12,164 nucleotides of DNA from Oligoflexia bacterium. Lineage in GTDB: Bacteria > Bdellovibrionota > UBA1018. The stretch spans positions 1 to 12,164 of the forward strand of contig CAIOHW010000447.1 of NCBI GenBank assembly GCA_903858195.1, in the 5' to 3' direction. Numbering within the stretch: the stretch's first letter is position 1; the number at the start of each line of letters is the position of its first letter. Made by a program: the position numbers and the translations under genes. Positions 5,552 through 12,164 of the stretch are shown one piece after another. The notes below the pieces were generated by a model. It did not search any database. It had not been told where the DNA came from and saw nothing but the letters and a program-made list of their open reading frames with translations.

Positions 5552-6169
5552 TTAAGTTGATCTGGCGCCAAGCTGGAAGTCGACCATCCGGTGGAAGATC
5601 GATAGGGCACCATCGAGGCCGCCTCCAAAGCTTCTCAGCACGCGATCAATGGCCTCCAACGACGACAGGCACTCAGGAGCGGGCTGCCTGCGAACCAGGA
5701 ATCGCGACCTCGCTCCGGCTCGAAACGACACCCTGCGGATCTGCTGAAGCACCGGAGATCGATGCAGCATCTTGCGCGCCAGGCTCCAGGTCGCATCGAG
5801 CACGAAGATCACGGGCTCGATATCCGAGGAGTCACACTCATCGAGAATCGCCCGCCCCCCGCCGTCATCGAGTGGCTGACTTTCAGGCCCCGGAAATAAA
5901 AGCAGCGGAAGCACCGAGGGATCGGCCACAATGCGGGCCGCCTCGGAATGGGGCCCAAATTCGGCGCCCACCAGCAGGCTCGAGTTCGAGAGGGCCCTAT
6001 GGGCAAGTCTCCCGGTGGCAATTGGATGCCTGGCCTCAAGCGGGTGCATCAAAATCACGATCCTGGGCCGCGATTCAATGGGCGCAAGCTCGGCGCAATA
6101 GCAGGCCATTTGGGGCCTGAGGCAGGCATAGCAGGTGGGGCGCGCGACCCTCGCAGCAAAGGGCTCCAT
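5552..6169 (-). CDS. tapT: DTW-domain tRNA-uridine aminocarboxypropyltransferase
   Basis: A 205-residue protein. The N-terminus carries CYACLRPQMACYC (Cys13, 16, 23, 25), the zinc-binding cluster usual in bacterial DTW proteins. It is followed by IVILMHPLEARHPIATGRL (38-56), with the HPxE and downstream Thr/Gly residues that bind S-adenosylmethionine. The family signature appears as VLDATWSLARKML (123-135), with D-A-T-W for the DTW motif. RQPAPECLSSLEAI at 161-174 matches the closing conserved block. Family knowledge: TapT (YfiP/TuaA) uses SAM to form 3-(3-amino-3-carboxypropyl)uridine in the tRNA variable loop. ATG 6169 is chosen because GAGGG lies 8 bases before it; a TTG 69 bases further upstream would add an unconserved basic extension. 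The gene is divergent from the AGCS transporter gene and 71 bases upstream of the small exported protein gene on the same strand. Confidence 0.9.
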   Translation of the reverse strand: MEPFAARVARPTCYACLRPQMACYCAELAPIESRPRIVILMHPLEARHPIATGRLAHRALSNSSLLVGAEFGPHSEAARIVADPSVLPLLLFPGPESQPLDDGGGRAILDECDSSDIEPVIFVLDATWSLARKMLHRSPVLQQIRRVSFRAGARSRFLVRRQPAPECLSSLEAIDRVLRSFGGGLDGALSIFHRMVDFQLGARST

Positions 6170-6260
6170 TTCTACACCCTCTCGCAAGAATACTCTTTTA
6201 CACAAGGGCCCATCTCGTGGTCTTTTCAGGCTAACCAACTTCCATCAGAGGAGAATCGAC
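6170..6260. promoter_or_regulatory. Divergent intergenic region between DTW and AGCS genes
   Basis: These 91 bases must hold the start signals of both genes. I see good ribosome binding sites at each end but no convincing -35/-10 pair. There is no room for, and no sign of, a glycine-type riboswitch, which often precedes AGCS transporters in other bacteria. Confidence 0.3.
6247..6253 (+). promoter_or_regulatory. Strong Shine-Dalgarno site of the AGCS transporter gene
   Basis: AGAGGAG lies 7 bases before ATG 6261. It fixes the start there and excludes the 42-codon in-frame extension reaching back to 6135. Confidence 0.75.
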
Positions 6261-7634
6261 ATGCTGCAACAGATCGAACAATGGACGGCCAATTTTGTTG
6301 GAGTGGTCTGGGGCGTTCCGCTCGTGATCATGCTCGTGGGATCAGGTGTCTTCTTCACCGTCTACTTCGGCTTTCCGCAGCTTCGCTTCTTCAAACACGC
6401 GATCGACATCACCTTCGGCAAGTATGACAAGCCCGGCGACAAGGGCGAAATCTCGCACTTTCAGGCGCTCTGCGCCGCGCTTTCGGCCACGGTGGGACTG
6501 GGCAACATCGCAGGCGTAGCGGTTGCCGTGTCGCTTGGCGGTCCCGGCGCCGTGTTCTGGCTCTGGGTGGCTGGCTTCATCGGCATGTGCACCAAGTTCA
6601 CCGAGGTGACGCTTGCGCTGAATTACCGCGACATCACGCCCCAGGGAGCGGTGCATGGCGGACCGATGTTCGTGATCAAGAACGCCCTTTCCGGAAAGTT
6701 CTATCCGGTGGCGTGGATCTACTCCCTCTTTGTCGTGCTCTCGTCGTTTGGCGCTGGCAACATGTTCCAGTCCAACCAGATGGCAGCCGTGATCAAGACC
6801 TCAGCAGGAATCCCCGAGTGGGTCTCGGGCCTGATCTTTTGCTTTGGCGCCTTCCTGATCCTGATCGGTGGCATCAAGCGCATCGGAAAAGTCGCAGAAA
6901 AGATGGTCCCTGCCATGGTGGGGCTCTACCTGTTTGGCGCAATCTGGATCCTCGTCGCACGCTATGAGGCGATTCCCGGAATGTTTGCCAAGATCTTTGC
7001 CGGCGCCTTTGCAGGAACGGCTGCCGTGGGTGGATTCGCGGGCGCTGCCTTCAAGGAAGTCGTCATCATGGGCATTCGCCGCGCGACCTTTTCAAACGAA
7101 GCGGGCATGGGCTCTGCGGCCATGGCCCACTCGGCCGCAAAGTCCACTCCCATTCAGGAAGGCATCGTCGCCCTGCTCGAGCCCTTCATCGATACGATCG
7201 TGGTGTGCACCATCACGGCCGTTGCACTGCTGCTCACCGATGCCTGGAGCACTCCCGGCATTCAGGCGGGATCCGAAATGACGGCCTACGCTTTTGAGTC
7301 CGTCATGGGGCCTGCAGGCCGCTGGATCGTCACCGCCACCGTGACGCTCTTTGCCTTCTCTACCCTCATCTCGTGGAGCTACTACGGCGAACAGGGAGTG
7401 ACGTTCATTCTGGGCGAAAAGTGGCTCCCTGCGTTTCGCTACGCTTTCATTGGCTTCATCTTCGTAGGGGCGATCTCGCAGCTCAATGTCGTGCTCAACA
7501 TCTCGGATGCGGTTTACGGCCTGCTTGCGCTTCCCAACATGATGGCCTGTTACCTGCTTCTGCCCAAGGTCAAGCAGCAGCTCAATGAGTACAAGGCCAA
7601 GCTCCAGTCAGGCGAGATTCGCCCCACCTCATGA
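6261..7634 (+). CDS. AGCS-family sodium:alanine/glycine symporter
   Basis: A 457-residue integral membrane protein of normal length for the alanine or glycine:cation symporter family, with about ten or eleven hydrophobic segments. Hallmarks are ALSATVGLGNIAGVA at 73-87, LGGPGAVFW at 92-100, TKFTEVTLALNYR at 111-123 and GIRRATFSNEAGMGSAAMAH at 271-290, the FSNEAGxGSA signature. SWSYYGEQ lies at 371-378. Family knowledge: members import alanine, glycine or related small amino acids with sodium or protons across the inner membrane; exact specificity cannot be read from motifs. The start at ATG 6261 is set by the strong ribosome binding site. The C-terminus (YKAKLQSGEIRPTS) is short and polar. 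Its stop overlaps the start of the APC permease gene by 4 bases, so the two transporters are very probably made together. Confidence 0.95.
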   Translation: MLQQIEQWTANFVGVVWGVPLVIMLVGSGVFFTVYFGFPQLRFFKHAIDITFGKYDKPGDKGEISHFQALCAALSATVGLGNIAGVAVAVSLGGPGAVFWLWVAGFIGMCTKFTEVTLALNYRDITPQGAVHGGPMFVIKNALSGKFYPVAWIYSLFVVLSSFGAGNMFQSNQMAAVIKTSAGIPEWVSGLIFCFGAFLILIGGIKRIGKVAEKMVPAMVGLYLFGAIWILVARYEAIPGMFAKIFAGAFAGTAAVGGFAGAAFKEVVIMGIRRATFSNEAGMGSAAMAHSAAKSTPIQEGIVALLEPFIDTIVVCTITAVALLLTDAWSTPGIQAGSEMTAYAFESVMGPAGRWIVTATVTLFAFSTLISWSYYGEQGVTFILGEKWLPAFRYAFIGFIFVGAISQLNVVLNISDAVYGLLALPNMMACYLLLPKVKQQLNEYKAKLQSGEIRPTS

Positions 7635-8953
7635 GCGGGCTCAAGCGCGCTCTGGGCAGGTTCGACGCCATCGCTCTGGTGGTGGGCACGGTGATCGGCA
7701 CGGGGGTCTTTCTTAAGACGACCCCCATGTCGCAACAACTGGGCTCGCCTGCGATGGTGCTGCTTGCGTGGGTCGCAGCGGGCGCCCTCTCGCTCATGGG
7801 TGCGCTGGTGTACGCGGAGCTTGGGGCTTTGTTTCCCGAAGCAGGCGGCGAGTTTGTCTACCTGAAAAAGGGCTACGGAAACGGCGTTGCCTTTTTGTAC
7901 GGCTGGCAGCGCTTCTGGATCAGCGGTCCCGGCAGCATCGCCGCTTACGCAGTGGGTTCGGCCACCTTTGCTCGTGGAATGGTCGAGCTGGGCGACGGCG
8001 AGCAGAAGCTCCTGGCCATTGCCTTCATTGCGGCATTCACGGCCATGAACTGCCTGGCCGTGAGCGTGGGTGGCCTCGTGCAGAGCGCGCTTACCGTGCT
8101 CAAGATGCTCCTCGTGGCAGGTCTTGCCGCCGGGGCGCTCGCATTCTCGACCACGGGATCCTGGAGCCACCTCTCGGAGTCCGAGCCCTCGATCTCAGGC
8201 GGAGTCGGTGCCTTTGGTGTTGCCATGATCTCGGCACTCTGGGCTTTTGATGGCTGGAACAACCTGCCCATGGCGGCAGGCGAAGTGAAGAACCCGGGCA
8301 AGAACCTTCCGGTCGCGCTCGTGGGCGGCACCGTGCTCGTGCTTGCCATCTACGGGCTTGCCAACGTGGGCTATTTCTACGCCCTACCCTTTGCAGGCGT
8401 ACTGAATCCGGGCGACCTCTCGGTTGCCGCACGCGCGGCAGAGACCTTCATGGGGTCAGGGGGCGTGGTGTTCTTGTCGGCAGCCTTCGTCATCAGCGCG
8501 CTGGGCGCCATGAATGGCTCGGTGCTCACCGGTGCTCGCGTGCCCTATGCCATGGCGCAGGAAAAACTCCTTCCCGCGTTCGTTGGAAAGCTCTCACAAA
8601 AATCGCAGGTGCCGGTCTCGTCGGTCCTGCTACAGGGTGCGTGGGCCTCGGTGCTCGCGCTCTCGGGCACCTTCGAGACGCTCACCGACTGGGTGATCTT
8701 TTCGTCGTGGATCTTTTACGGACTCTGCGGCTTTGCCGTGATCCGCCTGCGCAGGGCCGAGCCGGGGCTCGATCGCCCCTACCGAGTGCCGTTTTTTCCG
8801 GTGCTGCCTTGGCTGTTTTGCATCCTATCGGTGGCCCTGCTCATCAACTCGCTGATCGAACTCCCCAAGCAGAGCCTGTTTGGCGTCCTTTTCATCGCAG
8901 CCGGAATTCCGGTCTACCTCGTGATTAGAGCACCTCGCTCCAGGGCGGGCTGA
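7631..8953 (+). CDS. APC-superfamily amino acid permease
   Basis: A 440-residue protein with about twelve predicted membrane helices. VGTVIGTGVFLKT at 18-30 is the substrate-binding Gly-rich motif in helix 1 of APC permeases. Next come YAELGALFPEAGGEFVYLK at 61-79 and FLYGWQRFW at 88-96. ALWAFDGWNNLPMAAGEVK at 202-220, followed by NPGKNLP, is typical of the amino-acid antiporter and LAT-like branch of the superfamily. Family knowledge: these carry neutral or cationic amino acids, polyamines or related solutes, by exchange or proton-coupled uptake; specificity is not resolvable here. ATG 7631 overlaps the TGA of the AGCS gene (ATGA), implying translational coupling and a shared physiological role in amino-acid uptake or exchange. 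The 3' end overlaps the convergent GH15 gene by 29 bases, with no terminator visible between. Confidence 0.93.
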   Translation: MSGLKRALGRFDAIALVVGTVIGTGVFLKTTPMSQQLGSPAMVLLAWVAAGALSLMGALVYAELGALFPEAGGEFVYLKKGYGNGVAFLYGWQRFWISGPGSIAAYAVGSATFARGMVELGDGEQKLLAIAFIAAFTAMNCLAVSVGGLVQSALTVLKMLLVAGLAAGALAFSTTGSWSHLSESEPSISGGVGAFGVAMISALWAFDGWNNLPMAAGEVKNPGKNLPVALVGGTVLVLAIYGLANVGYFYALPFAGVLNPGDLSVAARAAETFMGSGGVVFLSAAFVISALGAMNGSVLTGARVPYAMAQEKLLPAFVGKLSQKSQVPVSSVLLQGAWASVLALSGTFETLTDWVIFSSWIFYGLCGFAVIRLRRAEPGLDRPYRVPFFPVLPWLFCILSVALLINSLIELPKQSLFGVLFIAAGIPVYLVIRAPRSRAG

Positions 8954-10685
8954 CGGCAAACGCCGCGTTGATCAGACCCACGTGCGAGTAGGCCTGCGGA
9001 AAATTTCCGAGCTGCAGGCCCGACTTCGGATCGAAGTGCTCTGAAAAGAGTCCAAGCGGATTTGCGGCCCTGAGCGCGTCGTCGAGCACGGCTCGCGCCT
9101 CGGTCTTGAGTCCAAGCGATGCGAGAGCCTGTGCCACCCAGAACGAGCAGACCAAAAACGCCGAACCCGGTCTGCCGAAGTCGTCAGCCCGAAGGTAGCG
9201 GTAAAAAAACGACGATTGCGGACGAGCGCCCCCGAGGGCGAGCCCCGATCTGATCGCCCCGAGTGTGGCGAGCGATGCATCGCGATTCGGAAACCGGAGC
9301 ACGGCTGCGAGCGAGAGGGCAGAATCGAGCGTCGGGTCGTCGGGCCCATTGCACAAGATGCCGTGGTGCAGGCCTTCGAGCACGGCTTTTTCTGCGCGCG
9401 CCACTCGCTCGCCTCCTGCCTGACCGAGTTCGGGGGCGAGGGTGCGATCCAGCCCCGCCCACGCCATCAGGCGCGTGAAGGTGTGGGGCTGCCAGTGGTT
9501 TCGCACCTCCCAGAGGCCAGCATCCGGCTCCAAAAGCGACCGCTCGCAGAGGGTGGCCAGCCGCGCCATCAGCGCCGCATGCTCGGGAGTCTTCAAATCC
9601 AAAAAACGCCGATCATGGAGGATCGGTGCAAGCGTGAGGAGCATCTCGCCATAGACGTCATTTTGAACATGCTCGGCCGCCTGATTGCCGGTGCGCACCG
9701 GGCTTGAGCCGGCAAAGCCCTTCCACATGCGCTGCTCGAGCTCCGGGAGCGGAAGCCCCTGCGAGAGCGTGTACACGGGAGCCAGGCGCTGGCGGGCACC
9801 CTCGTTTCGCTCGGCAAGTCCAAGCAGGTAACGCAAAAAACCCTCCATCTCGTCAAAGTGGCCAAGCGCATGAAAGGCGCCCAGCGTGAAGTGGGCATCC
9901 CTGAGCCAGCAGTAGCGGTAGTCCCAGTTGCGGGTACCGCCGTGCTCCTCGGGAAGGCTTGTGGTGGGGGCGGCAAGGATCGCCCCCGTGTCCTCAAAGC
10001 ACTGAAGCTTGAGCGCCAGCGCTGAGCGAATCACCTCAGCCTGGTAAAGGGTGGGAATCGAGCAGTGCCTCACCCAGCCGCGCCAGTAGGCCGTGGTGCG
10101 CGCAAGGTGCGACTCCACCCGCTCGACGAGATCCTCTTCGACCGCAGCGCCCCAGCTGAGCACGAAGCAGGCGGGCTGCTGGAGCACAAACCCCTCGCCT
10201 TCTACCAGGTAAGTGAGGGGCATGTTGGTGGTGAGGCGAAAGACCTCACCCCGAATCTCGGCCCTCACATGGTTGCTGGCCTGCGAGAGACGCACCCCTC
10301 TTCGACTCCATCCGTCCACCGGCCGGCACTCGACCTTCATGAGCGGAGAACCCGAAAGAGGCTCAATCTTGCGGATCAGTGCCGGCGGCCGGTACATCCT
10401 GCCGTGGTTTTCGAACCTGGGGCAAAAGTCAGTGATGCGGATGCGCTCGCCGGTCACAGCCGCGAGCTCGGTCACCAGCACATTCGTATTCTCGAGGTAG
10501 TGTTGCGACCCGAGGGCCGGGCTTTCGCCTGCGATGGATACCGAAAAATGCCCGCCCTCAGGGTCCAAGAGGCGGCCAAACACCGGATCACTGTCGGGGC
10601 GCGGCAGGCACAGCCAGTCGACCGAGCCGCCCGCTGAGATCAGGGCCGACACCTGGCAATTGCCCACCCATCCATAGGGGTACAT
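8925..10685 (-). CDS. Glycoside hydrolase family 15 enzyme (glucoamylase/trehalase type)
   Basis: A 586-residue protein of normal length for bacterial GH15. The N-terminal part (1-190) is the beta-sandwich domain, opening with the family pattern YGWVGNCQVSALISAGGSVD and WLCLPRPDSDPVF. The (alpha/alpha)6 barrel follows, with GGTRNWDYRYCWLRD at 249-263, the best-conserved GH15 block. The probable general acid is Glu393 in AGLWEVRN. The probable base is Glu549 in FSEHFDPKSG, which precedes LQLGNFPQAYSHVGLIN. All expected catalytic positions are present, so it should be active. Family knowledge: enzymes of this type release glucose from alpha-glucans or cleave trehalose, and are often cytoplasmic; no signal peptide is seen here. 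ATG 10685 is preferred over TTG 10691 because AGGG is 6 bases before the ATG. The gene starts 36 bases after the response regulator stop on the same strand, suggesting one transcript with the two-component genes. Confidence 0.94.
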   Translation of the reverse strand: MYPYGWVGNCQVSALISAGGSVDWLCLPRPDSDPVFGRLLDPEGGHFSVSIAGESPALGSQHYLENTNVLVTELAAVTGERIRITDFCPRFENHGRMYRPPALIRKIEPLSGSPLMKVECRPVDGWSRRGVRLSQASNHVRAEIRGEVFRLTTNMPLTYLVEGEGFVLQQPACFVLSWGAAVEEDLVERVESHLARTTAYWRGWVRHCSIPTLYQAEVIRSALALKLQCFEDTGAILAAPTTSLPEEHGGTRNWDYRYCWLRDAHFTLGAFHALGHFDEMEGFLRYLLGLAERNEGARQRLAPVYTLSQGLPLPELEQRMWKGFAGSSPVRTGNQAAEHVQNDVYGEMLLTLAPILHDRRFLDLKTPEHAALMARLATLCERSLLEPDAGLWEVRNHWQPHTFTRLMAWAGLDRTLAPELGQAGGERVARAEKAVLEGLHHGILCNGPDDPTLDSALSLAAVLRFPNRDASLATLGAIRSGLALGGARPQSSFFYRYLRADDFGRPGSAFLVCSFWVAQALASLGLKTEARAVLDDALRAANPLGLFSEHFDPKSGLQLGNFPQAYSHVGLINAAFAVSPPWSEVL

Positions 10686-10721
10686 GGACAACCCTGCTGC
10701 AAAAGCGGGACTGACCCTGAA

Positions 10722-11075
10722 CTAGCGTCGCGCGCGCTTGGCCTCGAGATGCGAGTCGATCAGTGCCTTGAGCTTCTCGATCGAAAACGGTTTTGGAAAA
10801 ATCGCCACAAACTTGGATTCCACCTTCACGAGCACATCGCCCGTGATCAGCACCTTGGGGATGGCTGGATCCAGCCTCTGCGCAATCTGGTCGCCGGTGG
10901 TTCCGGGAAGCCTGTGATCCAAAAAGAGCAGGTCGGGCGGCCGCTCGCCAATCACCCGTTCGGCGTCATTGGGGTCATGGAAGGTCGTGACGCGCACCTC
11001 TTCAGACATGAAGATGTCTGAAAAGAGCTCAAGCAGGTCGTGCTCGTCATCCACGTAATAAACCTCAAGGGGCAT
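10722..11075 (-). CDS. Single-domain CheY-like response regulator
   Basis: A 117-residue receiver domain with no output domain. The acidic pair is Asp9/Asp10 (YYVDDEHD), the phospho-acceptor is Asp53 (LLFLDHRLPG), the switch Thr is Thr78 (VLITGD) and the conserved Lys is Lys95 (IFPKPFS). All five key positions are present, so it should be phosphorylated normally. ATG 11075 is chosen over TTG 11081 because AAGG lies 8 bases before it and the domain needs no extra residues. The start lies inside the end of the histidine kinase gene (11-base overlap), implying coupled translation and a cognate pair. A lone receiver may act by protein-protein contact or as a phosphorelay intermediate; the partner is not visible here. 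The tail after about residue 110 is basic (EAKRARR). Confidence 0.94.
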   Translation of the reverse strand: MPLEVYYVDDEHDLLELFSDIFMSEEVRVTTFHDPNDAERVIGERPPDLLFLDHRLPGTTGDQIAQRLDPAIPKVLITGDVLVKVESKFVAIFPKPFSIEKLKALIDSHLEAKRARR

Positions 11076-12164
11076 GCGCAAACCTTACCTCGAAACAGGT
11101 TTGCGGCAGCGAGCGGTTGAGCGAGAGCGTCGCGCCATGGTCCTGTAGAATCCCCCGCGCTATCGAAAGTCCTAGCCCGGTGCCCTGCCCGACCGGCTTG
11201 GTGGTAAAAAAGGGCTCAAAGAGCCTCTTTTCGACCTCTGGCGCGATGCCGCTTCCCGAATCCAGGACTCTGAGCACGGGACCCGAAGGGTCATCGTACG
11301 ACTCGATGCGCACCCAACGTGGCGCCGATGCGTCAGGATGGGCGTGGGCGGCATCAATGGCGTTGTTGACGAGGTTGACAATGACCTGCTCAATCTCGAG
11401 GCCGTCACACTCGATCACGGCTTCCGTACGCAAATCGCTGGAAAGGTTGACCGACTGGCGCTTGGCCTTGGTTTCGACCAGCACGAGCGCCTCGGCCACC
11501 AGCGTCGAAATCTTTTCCGGACTTCGATGCAGGCCCTCGGAGGAGCGCGAAAACTTCCGAAGCCCGTTCACGATCTTGGTCACCCGATCGGTGGCTCGCG
11601 TGGCGGCGTCGAGCTTGGACTGAAAGCGTGCCGGATCCTCACGAAGCTTCGAGAGCAGGTGCAGGTTGCCCGCAATCACCGCAAGCGGGTTGTTGATTTC
11701 GTGCGCGATTCCGGCCGCCATCTCGCCCAGCGAGGCAAGCTTGGCGCTCTGGAGCGTCTTGGCCTGCGACTGGACGAGGTCCGTGATGTCAGTGAAAGTC
11801 GTCGTGACGGTCCTGCCCTGCGGGCCTTCCATCGGCACGGAATTGATCTTGATCCAGCGCATCGATCCTTCCGGAAGGTGCAGCCCCATGGTCACATCCG
11901 ATACGGCCCTGCCACTGCGAAGCGAAACCATGGCCGGGTGCTCGGCTCCCGGAAAATCCGAACCATCCTCGCGCACCGAGCGCCAGCGCGGGTCCATCGA
12001 GGTGCGGCCGTGGAGCTGATCTGAGCTCAGCCCGAGGATGCGAAGCGCCGCCGGGTTGTGTGCGGTGATCCTGCCGTCAGTAGCCTGCACGACCAATCCC
12101 TCGCTCATGGTCTCGATGAGCGCGCGGTATCGGTTCTCGCTCTCGACGTCCCAGGTCCGGTCAC
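11065..12164 (-). CDS. PAS-domain sensor histidine kinase (N-terminus beyond the window)
   Basis: The reading frame runs from the right edge of the window without a start that fits; ATG 12108 is inside the protein, because the residues before it (NRYRALIE) are the normal opening of a PAS domain. The visible 365 residues comprise a PAS domain (about 12145 down to 11780, including NPAALRILGLS), then a HisKA domain. Its H-box is GEMAAGIAHEINNPLAVI, with the phosphorylated His encoded at 11701-11703. The ATPase domain has the N-box QVIVNLVNNAIDA, G1 DSGSGIAPE, F-box EPFFTT and G2 GTGLGLSIA. It looks complete and functional. The H-box style (HEINNPL) is typical of cytosolic or mixed-input kinases of the NtrB-like group. 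No membrane helix is visible in the part present, and the missing N-terminus could hold further sensing domains or helices. It overlaps the response regulator gene by 11 bases. Confidence 0.95.
   Translation of the reverse strand, partial: DRTWDVESENRYRALIETMSEGLVVQATDGRITAHNPAALRILGLSSDQLHGRTSMDPRWRSVREDGSDFPGAEHPAMVSLRSGRAVSDVTMGLHLPEGSMRWIKINSVPMEGPQGRTVTTTFTDITDLVQSQAKTLQSAKLASLGEMAAGIAHEINNPLAVIAGNLHLLSKLREDPARFQSKLDAATRATDRVTKIVNGLRKFSRSSEGLHRSPEKISTLVAEALVLVETKAKRQSVNLSSDLRTEAVIECDGLEIEQVIVNLVNNAIDAAHAHPDASAPRWVRIESYDDPSGPVLRVLDSGSGIAPEVEKRLFEPFFTTKPVGQGTGLGLSIARGILQDHGATLSLNRSLPQTCFEVRFAHAP

Noticed and set aside
5479..6120. 213-residue open frame on the plus strand
   Set aside because: It is fully antisense to the DTW gene, which has every family motif; its translation is Arg/Pro/Ser-rich without any fold signature, as expected from a GC-rich shadow.
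6170..6260. Glycine riboswitch ahead of the AGCS transporter
   Set aside because: The region is only 91 bases, shared with a divergent gene, and shows none of the paired helices or conserved Gly-aptamer core.
11338..12024. 228-residue open frame on the plus strand
   Set aside because: It is antisense to the histidine kinase, and its low-complexity composition has no motif.
12106..12108. ATG as start of the histidine kinase
   Set aside because: The frame stays open to the window edge and the preceding residues complete a PAS domain, so this Met is internal.

Overview
The window is 12.2 kb of GC-rich bacterial DNA that is almost fully coding. Promoters, where visible, are weak, and no factor-independent terminator could be seen. 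The exported proteins carry Gram-negative style signals: Sec signal peptides, and a lipobox with a non-Asp +2 residue. Together with the genes present (SUI1-type factor, DTW protein, AGCS and APC transporters, GH15 enzyme, PAS histidine kinase) this fits a GC-rich Gram-negative, perhaps of the former Deltaproteobacteria/Bdellovibrionota. That placement is a low-confidence impression from protein style, not a computed result. I saw no tRNA, rRNA, CRISPR array, insertion sequence or phage gene.

Left part (1-5480): after the tail of a YciH/SUI1-like gene comes a gene for an exported protein with a possible Cys-His-Asp active site. It converges on and overlaps a membrane protein with a hexapeptide-repeat (left-handed beta-helix) domain. 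Divergent from that is a tight plus-strand run of four genes (1639-5212): a CYTH-domain lipoprotein, an exported HExxH metalloprotease, an exported NAPE-PLD-like metallo-beta-lactamase-fold enzyme and an alpha/beta hydrolase. Gaps are 37, 3 and 9 bases, so they are probably co-transcribed. A small exported Cys-rich protein lies on the minus strand at the end of this run. This cell-envelope and secretion-oriented set is the least conventional part of the window.

Middle (5552-8953): a DTW-domain tRNA modification enzyme on the minus strand is divergent from a plus-strand pair of amino-acid transporters, an AGCS sodium:alanine/glycine symporter and an APC-family permease. The two transporter genes overlap by 4 bases.

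Right part (8925-12164): on the minus strand, in transcription order, are a PAS histidine kinase (start beyond the window), a single-domain CheY-like response regulator overlapping it by 11 bases, and a GH15 glucoamylase/trehalase-type enzyme 36 bases further on. The GH15 gene converges on and overlaps the APC permease gene. All three convergent pairs in the window overlap at their 3' ends by about 30-40 bases.
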